Assembly (NCBI GenBank): GCA_021498095.1
Contig: JAIZWK010000001.1
Span: 2,219,666 to 2,283,665, forward strand
DNA: 64,000 nt
Source of the DNA: Candidatus Harpocratesius repetitus
GTDB taxonomy: Archaea > Asgardarchaeota > Lokiarchaeia > Sigyniarchaeales > Promethearchaeaceae
Direction of reading: 5' to 3'
The translations under genes were made by a program, and so were the position numbers. Below, one piece after another: positions 37,579 through 46,352 of this stretch (positions are counted from its first letter, which is position 1; every line of letters starts with the position of its first letter). Under the pieces are notes generated by a model. That model saw only the letters and a program-made list of their open reading frames with translations, ran no database searches and was not told the origin of the DNA.

Positions 37579-38973
37579 TTAAAATGCGGGAGATCCGCAA
37601 TTTGGACATATTCGCTCATTAGGTTTTAATTGATGGGAACAGACTTTACAAATTCGAATTCCATTTCTCATCTGCTTTTTCCTACGTCGCTCCGCCAACC
37701 TCTTTCTCGCTAAAGCCGCTTTTTCTTCTTCAGTCATAGTTGATTCTTGACTTTTGGATTCTTCTTCTTTTTCTTCCTTTGATTTTTCTTCTTTTTCCGT
37801 TTCGCCAGCAGCTACACCAACAGGCTGAAATCCGAACAAACCTCTCTTTACTTTAAATTTACCTTTTTTAATAACTCCTTCTTCAGTAGTTTCTTCAGAT
37901 ACCTTTGTACTAGATGCTTCTTGTTCTGCAGTTTTTTCTTCTTTTATCATTGTTTTTTCCTCTTCAGTTTTAGCTTTAGACTCTGAACTAACTTGTGTAG
38001 TCTCACCTTCAGGATTCCATGTTTCTTCTTCTAATTCTTCTAACATTCCTCCTCCAGTTTCTTCTTCTCCTGGATAAGGTTCCCCATTAATTTCATAAAC
38101 TCGGTGCTCATCTAATTTAATTAAGCCACCACAATTTACACACCTGAAAATATTTTTTAATCCAATATTTTTCTTCCATGTATATAGAGCCGCACAACAT
38201 TCGTGATAAGGTTTGCCGCAAAGTGGACATGACATTTTATCTTCAGGTAAAGAACAGTATTCACATATTTCTTTTCCACAAATAAGACATGGACCAAGAT
38301 TTGGTTCAGCAGCGGTGAGTAATTTTGCTACATTTTCATAGTAGAGTTTTTTATCCTTATCAATTTCCTGCCCTCCTTCTGCTCGTAAATCAGGTAATGT
38401 CTTATTTTTAGCCAAAGCAACAAATTTACTTAAAAATTCTTTTTCGTTTTGGGCATAGAATAATCCGCCTGAAGTAAGAGTCGATATTATTCGAAGTTTT
38501 ACATCATCTGAATACCTTTCATTCCCCCCAATGCGAATAATATCAATAAATGTAGGAAAATTTTTGACAGTTTCAACTAATTCCATTAATGCTTCTGCAT
38601 ATTCAGATGATTTCTGGCTCGGAGAATCACTAATTACAATTACTCGATAATTTCCTGCTTTTTGGGCCGCTTTTTGAGCTAAAAAGCTTAAGCAGTAAAA
38701 CAATCCATTTTCAAAATTACTTTGACTGATTTCTCGTTTTTTCCAATCTGTATTAATTTGATTTTTGATTTCTTTTATATTACTCATCTCTTCAGATAGA
38801 AAAGGTGTGTTTTCTTTTAAAAAATAGAAACAACTAAATGAACAGTTTGGAATTTTATTCAATTTATCTTTTATGAATTGATCTATTCCTTTGAGTAAAT
38901 TCTTTTTTGATAAAATATCAGTTGATAAATCTAAGTAAAACACAATCGATTCGGGCAAAAGTGTTGGTGTCAT
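37579..38973 (-). CDS. vWA domain protein with RING-like zinc fingers and C-terminal zinc ribbon
   Basis: A 464-residue protein in three parts. Residues about 1-195 follow a von Willebrand A fold, with FYLDLSTD at the metal-site position and VIVISDSPS at the fourth strand. Residues 229-281 hold paired cysteines: C229/C232, C237/C240, C249/C252, H257/C260 and C278/C281. The last six form a C-x2-C-x4-H-x2-C-x17-C-x2-C RING-like finger. A long Glu/Lys/Ser-rich linker follows, then a final ribbon CKVCSHQL ... CPNCGSPAF. vWA plus RING-like fingers recalls eukaryotic Ssl1/p44 of TFIIH and ubiquitin-pathway proteins, but no direct orthology can be claimed. The Ras/Rab-type GTPase gene is divergent from it. 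Confidence 0.65.
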   Translation of the reverse strand: MTPTLLPESIVFYLDLSTDILSKKNLLKGIDQFIKDKLNKIPNCSFSCFYFLKENTPFLSEEMSNIKEIKNQINTDWKKREISQSNFENGLFYCLSFLAQKAAQKAGNYRVIVISDSPSQKSSEYAEALMELVETVKNFPTFIDIIRIGGNERYSDDVKLRIISTLTSGGLFYAQNEKEFLSKFVALAKNKTLPDLRAEGGQEIDKDKKLYYENVAKLLTAAEPNLGPCLICGKEICEYCSLPEDKMSCPLCGKPYHECCAALYTWKKNIGLKNIFRCVNCGGLIKLDEHRVYEINGEPYPGEEETGGGMLEELEEETWNPEGETTQVSSESKAKTEEEKTMIKEEKTAEQEASSTKVSEETTEEGVIKKGKFKVKRGLFGFQPVGVAAGETEKEEKSKEEKEEESKSQESTMTEEEKAALARKRLAERRRKKQMRNGIRICKVCSHQLKPNERICPNCGSPAF

Positions 38974-39124
38974 GGTAACTCTCTTTAATTATTTTTTTAA
39001 AATTGATTATTTATTGTATAGTAAATACTTCGTAAATTTATGTTAAATAGTTTGTTCATCATGGTTCCTCTACAATGAAATTATTATTAACAATCCACAC
39101 TAATATATACATGGTGACGCAACG

Positions 39125-39715
39125 TTGAGTGAATCTGATGAAATATACGTCCAACAGCGCGATGAAGGCGAAATTACTTATAAAATTATCGTGATTGGAG
39201 ATCCGGCTATTGGTAAAACTAGCCTAATCCGTAAATATGTTAAATATCAATTTGAAAAGGATTATATTCCTACTGTCGGTGTTTCAATTTCAAAACAGCC
39301 AATAGAATTGAACATAGGAGGAAAACAAATCAAGATTAACCTAATGTTATGGGATCTTGCAGGACAACCACAATTTTTCTTGTTACACAAAGTCTATTTC
39401 AATGGTGCCAATGGAGTCTTATTAGGATTCGATCTTACTCGTACTCATACTTACTCTAATACAAAAGAATGGCATAAAGAGTTAGTTAAGAACGGTTTAA
39501 CTGCTTTACCAATGGTCTATTTTGGTAATAAATCAGATTTGAAGGATGAGAGAAAGGTTGCACAGCCACATATAGAATATATGCAAGAACAACTGGGTAT
39601 TCCCGATTATGTTGAAACTTCTGCTTTATCTGGTGATAATGTTGATCGATTATTTGAATTGATTGCCCGTCGGATATATGAAAAAAGACAAAATGAAAAA
39701 ATAACCAGTAAATAA
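39125..39715 (+). CDS. Ras/Rab-type small GTPase
   Basis: A 196-residue GTPase with all five boxes: G1 GDPAIGKTS (25-33), G2 Thr50 in DYIPTVGV, G3 DLAGQ (77-81), G4 NKSD (135-138) and G5 ETSAL (164-168). The N-terminal 18 residues are acidic. There is no C-terminal prenylation cysteine, so membrane attachment would need another route. The start is a TTG with GGTG about 9 bases upstream. Asgard archaea carry many such Ras-superfamily GTPases. The vWA-RING gene is divergent and the actin-related gene lies downstream on the same strand after about 330 bases. Confidence 0.9.
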   Translation: MSESDEIYVQQRDEGEITYKIIVIGDPAIGKTSLIRKYVKYQFEKDYIPTVGVSISKQPIELNIGGKQIKINLMLWDLAGQPQFFLLHKVYFNGANGVLLGFDLTRTHTYSNTKEWHKELVKNGLTALPMVYFGNKSDLKDERKVAQPHIEYMQEQLGIPDYVETSALSGDNVDRLFELIARRIYEKRQNEKITSK

Positions 39716-40044
39716 ATAAAATGTGTAATTTTCTTTTTTAATATTAAATTATTCAATCTTCTATTCTTAGATCTACTTTTTAAGTAATATAATTTCCATT
39801 ATTTCAAAATTTAAATTGATTTTATAGATTTTATTTATAATTACAAAATATAATAAAATTTTATGCTTCCATAATTTAAAATAAAATAGGAAAAATTGAT
39901 TATTCCTATACGATTTTAGGGGAACAAAAATTGGTGAATAACCAAGCAAATCAAGCAAATTTTTTAAGATGCAAAGAGCAATACGTACTAAAGAATTGAA
40001 AATGAGGGAAGAACTTTTTCCCAATTGAGATGAAGGAACAAACC
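39716..40044. other. Intergenic region before the actin-related gene
   Basis: About 330 bases, AT-rich up to 39900 and more mixed after. A TATA-like CCTATACG lies near 39904. No gene was recognised; a minus-strand frame here lacks coding character. Confidence 0.35.
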
Positions 40045-41163
40045 ATGGAAAACCTTTATGCAATAGTTATGGATATCGGGCAATTTTCGACAAAAATTGG
40101 ATTTGGAGGTGAAAATCAACCTCGAAATATTTTTTATACCATTACCGGGACTCCAAAATACAAAGCAATTGGAATTGAAGACACCAAGCAGTTATATATC
40201 GGGAATGAAATAATAGATTCTTTAGGATTGTATAAAGTACAGCATCCTATTGACAACGGCGGCGAAATAACCGATTGGGTGCATTTTGAAGCATTAATTG
40301 ATTATGCATTTTATTTACTTCGAGTCGATCCTTCTGTTTGCAAAGTTCTATTCACTACGAATCCATTTTTATCTCGTGAATCAAAATTAAAACTATTTGA
40401 ATTATTTATTGAGAGATATCAAGCTTGTTATTATCCTGTACGTGGCTCGTTATTAACAATGTATTCAGGTGGGTTTGATACGGGATTGGTTGTAGATATG
40501 GGTGCTGCCAATATTCGCATTACTCCAATTTACAAAGGATTCATTTTAGAACATGCAATTAAATTTCTTCCTTTAGGAGGAAATGTTTTAGATCAATTTA
40601 TGCAAAAGAAAATGCAAGAATTAGGTATTTCGACTGAAAGTGCAGTGCAACGAAATTTAATTCGCGGTTTAAAGGAGCAAGCATGTTTTTGTTCTATTGA
40701 TTTTGATACCGATCTTACTCAAAAAGATAAATTTGAACGTGAATATGAGTTGCCTGATTCATCGAAAGTAAAAATTGGAGAAGCACGATTTTTAGTTCCT
40801 GAATTACTCTTTAAACCTCAATTGATGAGTTTAGATATTGAACCAATTCATAAAGCCATAATTCAAGTAGTTGAAGAGTGTGATGTAGATATTCGTCGAG
40901 ATCTACTTCGAAATATATTTTTAACTGGTGGAAGTTCAATGTTTCCCTTTTTGGAAATACGTTTAAGGAGAGAATTAGAAGAAGAATTAAGTAATATGGG
41001 AAAAATTGCTCAAGACGTCCACATTATTGCACCGAAAGGTAGAGCACTTTCAAATTGGGTTGGTGGATCAATCTTGTCTATGATTCCTGATTTTCAAGAA
41101 AGATGGATAACCAGGAAAAAGTATTATGAAGAAGGTATTAGCGAAGAATTACTAAAAGCATAA
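40045..41163 (+). CDS. Actin-related protein
   Basis: ATG 40045 has AAGGAA 6 bases upstream and is preferred to ATG 40030; 372 residues. Actin-fold landmarks are present in order: phosphate-1 loop DIGQFSTKIGFGGENQPR, phosphate-2 region GLVVDMGAANIRI with PIYKGF after it, adenosine-loop FLTGGSSMFPF, and the C-terminal SNWVGGSILSMIPDFQERW followed by TRKKYYEEG. The C-terminal motif is diagnostic for the actin/Arp family rather than for MreB or ParM. Residues aligned with the actin catalytic Gln137 and Asp157 appear to be Arg and Ala, unlike true actins, so ATP hydrolysis may be weak. The last 27 codons lie in the 249-base duplicated segment. Confidence 0.88.
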   Translation: MENLYAIVMDIGQFSTKIGFGGENQPRNIFYTITGTPKYKAIGIEDTKQLYIGNEIIDSLGLYKVQHPIDNGGEITDWVHFEALIDYAFYLLRVDPSVCKVLFTTNPFLSRESKLKLFELFIERYQACYYPVRGSLLTMYSGGFDTGLVVDMGAANIRITPIYKGFILEHAIKFLPLGGNVLDQFMQKKMQELGISTESAVQRNLIRGLKEQACFCSIDFDTDLTQKDKFEREYELPDSSKVKIGEARFLVPELLFKPQLMSLDIEPIHKAIIQVVEECDVDIRRDLLRNIFLTGGSSMFPFLEIRLRRELEEELSNMGKIAQDVHIIAPKGRALSNWVGGSILSMIPDFQERWITRKKYYEEGISEELLKA

Positions 41164-41332
41164 CTTTTTTCAATATATCTATTTTTTAAAACAAGTTAAA
41201 CGAGCATATCTCATACAAATATGTGAAATTTTAGATATACTAAATGCTTTCATCTTAAAAAATAGCAATAATTTACAGAAGATATAAAAGATTAGAAAAG
41301 AGTTGGAAAACTACATTCTAGATCTTCTAAAA
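41084..41332. repeat. 249-base direct repeat, copy 1 (actin-related gene 3' end)
   Basis: It begins TTCCTGATTTTCAAG inside the actin-related gene, includes its stop and the following 169 bases, and ends CTAGATCTTCTAAAA. It matches 45557-45805 at every position I compared except 41295 (G here, A in copy 2). Confidence 0.95.
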
Positions 41333-41358
41333 TTTATTGTTTTCATTTATCAAGAGAT

Positions 41359-42372
41359 TTACATTATCAATTCATAACCGCTTTTCAATTTAAATCTGGG
41401 TCTGAACTTTTTTGCCCACCTTATAAATCGTTCACGCAATTCCTTTTCTGGAATTTGCTCCGCAGCAATTAACGCATAGTCCATAAATTTAATCCGCTCA
41501 GCGGTCCAGACGGTTTCAAAGCCATATTCTTCAAAAAATAGCTTCTCCCACTCCTTATAACGCTCGATATTTTCCTGCTTTCGGGGATGGATGAACGAAT
41601 CAAAAATGAGCATAAAATTTTCGCTGTTATCAAACTGGGTGCAGTCCCAGAACTCAATCGGTAGAAAGGAAATATGAGGGATGTGAGGAAGATTTGAAAT
41701 GTTAATCCACAGCCTTGGGTTATGGGTAAATTCAATCGGAATCTCTTTTACTTCCCGCAAACTCCATAACTCCAATTTTTTGAGAGAAAGGCAGAATGCC
41801 CAATTGATGGGAATCTGCTTCATGCGGTGCTTTCCATCGCTTTTAGGCGGCAGCGTTATTTTTTCACCATCGAACATATTTGCATACCACTCACAAAGAA
41901 AATCTTCATGAATAGAAATATTGCGCAAGCGATAGCAGTGGGCGAAATCTATGTTGTAGTCATCTAAAACTGCACCAATTGTTCTGAATTCCCGTAAATA
42001 TTGGTATTGATCGCATTTTAGGGGTATTTTTAGATTGGGATATTCAAAAATAAGAATATATTCTATTTTAGGCGGCCATTTAACCACCTGCAGCTGATTT
42101 TCTCCAGATATTTCAATTTCTCTGCAGTTGATGAAGGCGGAAAAATCCGCTTCATTATTGGGATAAATACATTCATATACTTCTAATCTGTAAATTTTAT
42201 CCACATCTTTCAATTTTTTGATATCGAAAACTTCACCTGCAATTGTCAATACTTTTTTTTTTTCATCGTGATAATCGTATCTTGTATATGCCAAAGTATT
42301 AATTACCTTCTTAACCCTTCTGCTTTCATTAATTTTCCCTTTTTTCCTGTATACCTTTATTTTCTTATCCAA
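41359..42372 (-). CDS. Unrecognised protein with LRR-like segments, insert cargo
   Basis: A 337-residue protein with a basic start (MDKKIKVYRKKGKINESRR). The centre contains irregular leucine-rich-repeat-like units (LRNISIHEDFL, LKKLELWSLREVKEI, ISNLPHIPHISFLP). The C-terminal third is helical and ends KFRPRFKLKSGYELIM. No catalytic motif is seen. It is 57 bases downstream of the 951-residue gene on the same strand, so they form an operon. G+C is higher than in flanking host genes, supporting foreign origin. I cannot assign a function; a receptor- or partner-binding role is only suggested by the LRR-like pattern. Confidence 0.6.
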   Translation of the reverse strand: MDKKIKVYRKKGKINESRRVKKVINTLAYTRYDYHDEKKKVLTIAGEVFDIKKLKDVDKIYRLEVYECIYPNNEADFSAFINCREIEISGENQLQVVKWPPKIEYILIFEYPNLKIPLKCDQYQYLREFRTIGAVLDDYNIDFAHCYRLRNISIHEDFLCEWYANMFDGEKITLPPKSDGKHRMKQIPINWAFCLSLKKLELWSLREVKEIPIEFTHNPRLWINISNLPHIPHISFLPIEFWDCTQFDNSENFMLIFDSFIHPRKQENIERYKEWEKLFFEEYGFETVWTAERIKFMDYALIAAEQIPEKELRERFIRWAKKFRPRFKLKSGYELIM

Positions 42373-42429
42373 TGTATATAAAAAAAAACGATATTAAAAA
42401 ATTAACCCCCTCTTCGGCGAACTTATTTT

Positions 42430-45285
42430 TTATCCGACAAATCCCTCAATCGCATCCAAATATGCATCAAAACTATTCATGGCACTTTCATCGGCATATT
42501 TTTCGTAGTATAAGCGCATCTCGTTTTTGTACTTTAAAAAGTATGCGAAACACTGCTTCAGCATCAACAACTGCGAATTTGAGTTGAATATGCTAACGGG
42601 ATTTTCAATCTGTGCGTACCATCGGTCGAGTCGGGAGTCAAATTGAATGTTGCCGTTCTCATCCAAAGTGGGAACGAAGTATTCGATTGATTCATCTTCA
42701 TTTATTTTAATTGTTATGGTTTCACCTTTAACGCCGAATGCCTTGATGATACCTTCGAGTCGTTTCCATGTGGCAATGTATGCATTACTAACACCATTTT
42801 TTGATTTCATTAATAATTTGATATCGTTGAAAAATTTTTTCTTTTTTAAATTTGAATCTTTCAAATCCTGTTCGGATGAATGCAGTGTATACTGCTCATA
42901 AACCCACTTTGCCAGCACGGATACGGAGTCTCGGATGCCGGAGCCTTGAAATTGTGCAAGATTGCGGAGGTTGAAAAAGGCTCGACAGTCTTCAAGTTCA
43001 ATCAGCACCATTTTAGAGGCGTCTCCACCAATTTCTGGACTTTTCATCATTTTCGTAAATGTATTAATACCATCTTGATTATTAAATATGTTTATCATAG
43101 ATAAGCCGTTCTGGAAGGCGGTCCAAACCTTGCGCGCCTTTTCTGTATAATATTCAGTATCGATTGCATCTGCCCCATGCATTCCCACGCCGTAAATACC
43201 GGGATACCGCCAATTAACCGCACCGCCTTCCGCTCCGAGTAAGTTCAGCATATTCTCAAATACCAGAAAATCCATAACGAAGCGCTCAATTCCATTATTT
43301 ATATCGGGTCTATTGGTTTTATAATATTCTTCATTCACCGGGTCCCACATATCCATGGAAAACTGCGGAATTATCATGGAATAGGGCGAAGGCGTGGTAG
43401 GGACAATGTCTTTAATTTCATCTGAGATCGGGGTGCCAAGTTGGAAGAATTTGATAGTATGAGCCTCATCATTTTGAATTTGACCGACCATACTTCCGAA
43501 CACCAGCACTTCTAAGCCTGAACCTATTACTTCACTTTTAGCCATTCCAAATTGTATGAAATTAGCAATAAAGGCGTTTTTTTTGGCGCCGATAATAATA
43601 ATTGGGTCGGGAAGGGCGCTGGGGGGCACGTAGTAGTGATGATCATCGATTACTTTTTCTTTTAAATATTTCTCAATGTATTCATCATTTTTTTCACCTT
43701 TTCTTATATTATTTTCAAGCAGATAATCAATGGTTGAATGAAGTGCTTCGATGCTGGAGAAAAGTGATGCCAAAGACAGCCAAGCCGCCTGCAGCAGTTC
43801 CCATTCATGAATTTGTGTGCCTGATTTTAAATTGTTGACACTTTTTAATCTTGTATCTTTAATGAATTGTAAATATTCGCTGTATCCAAGTTTTTTCTGC
43901 AAAAATTGGGTTAAATAATCAGCGGCACCTCCAAGGTTAACAGAAATTTTATTATCTGTAAAACCTCCTGCATCTTGGGAAATTTCAATTATTTTATTTA
44001 AAATATATTCAATTTGATTGATTACCCCGCTGTTCCATTCTAACGTTCTATCCTTCTTTTTACGGGCAGTCCGCCAGTATTTACGAGTTTCATCATTATC
44101 GAACAATTCTTTAAGCAGAACATCTAAATAACCGATTGATTTTCCAGAATCATCGTAAACTATTACACCTTCTAAAGATTCATCAAAGAAATGCTCTTTT
44201 AATTCTGTGCCTATGCCGGGAAGGTCTTTATTCAAAGCGTTAAAATCAATAAATAAGTCTCTAAGCTGCTCTGCAATATCGGGAACATTCTTATAAATAT
44301 TTTTTAATGTTGTTCTAATTTTTTGTAAGCCTGATTTAAAATTCCATCCTCTTACATTTTTTCTATTTTTATAAAATGATCTTACACCAGCTATATTGTC
44401 TTCTGCAATTTTTTGAAAAGCAAATGAAAGCAACCGAATTTCAAACATTCCTTTGCGCCAATTTATATTGGTATATATTGGAGTATTTTCTCCTTCGATG
44501 GTTTTTGCACTTTCCACCTTATTATTTACTAAAATTCTTACGGTTTGAGATTTTGGATATGAGAAAATTTGATAATACTGCTCTCCAATTTTAATGGGTA
44601 GAAACAGCATCTGGATTTTCGGATTTTTAATCAAACCGAGTGGTATTTTTGAATCTTTTACCCCATTTACATTTTCAAATCCGAGCTCCTTAAGAATCTG
44701 CTCCAAACTCATATCAATATCTATGCCAACTTTAATTTCTATGAGAGTATTATCATTCATTCCCGCTTTTTTATATACAAATCCTTTTTCATGTCCGATT
44801 AAATTAATATACCTGTAATTAAAGTTGGTGAAAAGTTGAATGCTATCTTTCCAGTATTTCGCATTCGCATTTAATTTATTGGTTCCGATTATTTTTTTCA
44901 TCATTGTTTGATAATCGGGAAGTTTTGTGCCAAGAATATCTTTGATAATATCATTATCAATGGGGTCAACCACAGAGATTTTTCGGGCATTGGTGAGCCA
45001 ATTAGTGACGATTATCTGCTCGGTGGTTTTGAGGGTGGAAAATTCATTGGTTTCTTTATCGAACTGGTAAACGAAACCGTCTTCTTTGGCTTTGAATGTT
45101 TCGCCGCTATCGGTTATTTTTTCAATGAATATTTCTTTTCCTTCGGGGACGTTCCATAGATCATGCAGTTCGGTGTTTTTCAAGAATTCATCGACCGAAA
45201 GGTCTTTGAACATGAATAATGCAGCAGTGACGTCTAATCTTCTCCCCTTAACCATGGAATACGGGTTTGCGAATTTTTTAATCAC
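42430..45285 (-). CDS. Large unrecognised protein (951 residues), insert cargo
   Basis: GTG 45285 is the nominal start. The frame stays open upstream to a TAG near 45330 and reads GLQEVHPGKSPEIV, which looks like protein interior, so the 5' end may be truncated at the element edge. There are no membrane helices and no signal peptide. Mixed alpha/beta sequence includes a hydrophobic stretch PDPIIIIGAKKNAFIANFIQ (about 550-570) and FGSMVGQIQNDEAHTIKFFQ nearby. No nucleotide-binding, nuclease, polymerase or protease motif was found. The size, position and composition would fit a plasmid- or virus-encoded structural or membrane-remodelling protein, but this is a guess. It is the first gene of a two-gene unit. 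Confidence 0.6.
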   Translation of the reverse strand: MIKKFANPYSMVKGRRLDVTAALFMFKDLSVDEFLKNTELHDLWNVPEGKEIFIEKITDSGETFKAKEDGFVYQFDKETNEFSTLKTTEQIIVTNWLTNARKISVVDPIDNDIIKDILGTKLPDYQTMMKKIIGTNKLNANAKYWKDSIQLFTNFNYRYINLIGHEKGFVYKKAGMNDNTLIEIKVGIDIDMSLEQILKELGFENVNGVKDSKIPLGLIKNPKIQMLFLPIKIGEQYYQIFSYPKSQTVRILVNNKVESAKTIEGENTPIYTNINWRKGMFEIRLLSFAFQKIAEDNIAGVRSFYKNRKNVRGWNFKSGLQKIRTTLKNIYKNVPDIAEQLRDLFIDFNALNKDLPGIGTELKEHFFDESLEGVIVYDDSGKSIGYLDVLLKELFDNDETRKYWRTARKKKDRTLEWNSGVINQIEYILNKIIEISQDAGGFTDNKISVNLGGAADYLTQFLQKKLGYSEYLQFIKDTRLKSVNNLKSGTQIHEWELLQAAWLSLASLFSSIEALHSTIDYLLENNIRKGEKNDEYIEKYLKEKVIDDHHYYVPPSALPDPIIIIGAKKNAFIANFIQFGMAKSEVIGSGLEVLVFGSMVGQIQNDEAHTIKFFQLGTPISDEIKDIVPTTPSPYSMIIPQFSMDMWDPVNEEYYKTNRPDINNGIERFVMDFLVFENMLNLLGAEGGAVNWRYPGIYGVGMHGADAIDTEYYTEKARKVWTAFQNGLSMINIFNNQDGINTFTKMMKSPEIGGDASKMVLIELEDCRAFFNLRNLAQFQGSGIRDSVSVLAKWVYEQYTLHSSEQDLKDSNLKKKKFFNDIKLLMKSKNGVSNAYIATWKRLEGIIKAFGVKGETITIKINEDESIEYFVPTLDENGNIQFDSRLDRWYAQIENPVSIFNSNSQLLMLKQCFAYFLKYKNEMRLYYEKYADESAMNSFDAYLDAIEGFVG

Positions 45286-45330
45286 GATTTCGGGCGATTT
45301 ACCAGGATGAACTTCCTGCAGCCCAATTTT

Positions 45331-45540
45331 CTATATCCGACTGCATGTGAACAGCGGTGCAATTTGTAGAAAAAACTGAAAATCATTAAAAAATATCATT
45401 AATTTTTCTCGAGCAAATTCAAAAGACATTTCTAAAATTAAGGGCTCAATAACTTTTTTCCAATCAATTTTCAACAATTTTTGACAAGATGAAAGAAAAG
45501 TTTGGTTAATATTAATGATTTTATCTTTTAAATTTTCCAT
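45331..45540 (-). CDS. Short frame at the right end of the insert (possible gene fragment)
   Basis: A frame of 69 residues (MENLKDKIININQTFLSSCQ ...) in AT-rich sequence; a TTG at 45570 would start it inside repeat copy 2. The motif ILEMSFEFAREKLMIFF weakly recalls the N-terminal helix of ISLre2-type transposases, and the frame ends abruptly where the G+C-rich part begins (about 45345). It may be a truncated transposase piece or chance; the evidence is weak. Confidence 0.25.
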   Translation of the reverse strand: MENLKDKIININQTFLSSCQKLLKIDWKKVIEPLILEMSFEFAREKLMIFFNDFQFFLQIAPLFTCSRI

Positions 45541-45556
45541 ATATTGTTTACAGATT

Positions 45557-45805
45557 TTCCTGATTTTCAAGAAAGATGGATAACCAGGAAAAAGTATTAT
45601 GAAGAAGGTATTAGCGAAGAATTACTAAAAGCATAACTTTTTTCAATATATCTATTTTTTAAAACAAGTTAAACGAGCATATCTCATACAAATATGTGAA
45701 ATTTTAGATATACTAAATGCTTTCATCTTAAAAAATAGCAATAATTTACAGAAGATATAAAAGATTAAAAAAGAGTTGGAAAACTACATTCTAGATCTTC
45801 TAAAA
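45557..45805. repeat. 249-base direct repeat, copy 2
   Basis: It repeats 41084-41332 with one visible difference (45768 A for 41295 G). It therefore contains an orphan piece of the actin-related gene's last 25 codons and stop (45562-45636). Its right edge also encodes the C-terminus of the 79-residue gene at 45765, which shows that this copy is joined to the original downstream neighbour. Confidence 0.95.
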
Positions 45806-46004
45806 CATTAGTAAGGTATTCAATGCAATTCGCAGAGTTAATTTTTTTAGACAGGTAATGTAATAAATTTCGAGCAATTTTCCTATCTTCTGCAGTATAT
45901 TTTTCTTTATCACCGAAAATATAGTTGAATTCTTCACGAATAAAGTTTATTTCATTAATAATGGTCTGATCGATTTCTGAAGAGAAATTTATACGAATTT
46001 GCAT
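45765..46004 (-). CDS. Small hypothetical helical protein
   Basis: A 79-residue soluble protein (MQIRINFSSEIDQTIINEIN ...) with predicted helices and one Cys-pair region near the end (NSANCIEYL, LEDLECSF). Its last 13 codons lie inside repeat copy 2, and the same end sequence is present, orphaned, at copy 1. It was therefore probably the original convergent neighbour of the actin-related gene before the insertion. The function is not recognised. Confidence 0.55.
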   Translation of the reverse strand: MQIRINFSSEIDQTIINEINFIREEFNYIFGDKEKYTAEDRKIARNLLHYLSKKINSANCIEYLTNVLEDLECSFPTLF

Positions 46005-46352
46005 GATGTGTCACTATGTACTGATTTCTAATCAATGGTTAATGTTACACTATTGTTTGGGGGAAGATTTATGATTTCGCTTTGCAAACACTCCAATTTT
46101 AGATGAAGAGTCTGCCTTTAATCAATTGAACTTTTGAAATTATTCCAATTTTTGTCAATTGAAATTGGAAAGTTCATTCATTGATATTAAATTTTACCCT
46201 ATTATCACCATGCTCATTTCTTCCTAAAAATTTTTTTACATTTTGTTTCTAAATATGTTCTATACTTCTATTTTAGCAACAAGATCACATTTTCGTAAAA
46301 AAGTAAATAGTGAAGCACGAAAATTTTAAAACGCAGAATCTTTATCTTTGAT
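46005..46352. other. Intergenic region
   Basis: About 350 bases, AT-rich, between divergent genes. It should hold promoters for both. I see no repeat, palindrome or RNA feature worth naming. Confidence 0.35.

Larger units (their letters stand above)
41333..45556. mobile_element. Putative inserted element between duplicated actin-gene ends
   Basis: 4.2 kb lying between the two 249-base direct repeats. Most of it (about 41360-45340) is visibly richer in G+C than its surroundings: 27 of 60 bases at 41461-41520 and 26 of 60 at 43081-43140, against 18 of 60 at 40081-40140. It carries two unrecognised minus-strand genes. The last 210 bases (45345-45556) are AT-rich and include a short frame. No integrase, transposase or tRNA target is visible. 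The repeats are far too long for a target-site duplication, so single-crossover integration of a circular molecule carrying the same segment, or a duplicative rearrangement, is more likely. Confidence 0.6.

Noticed and set aside
42880..45310. Several plus-strand frames opposite the 951-residue gene
   Set aside because: They are scattered, overlap each other and have no domain; the continuous 951-codon frame is the coding one.
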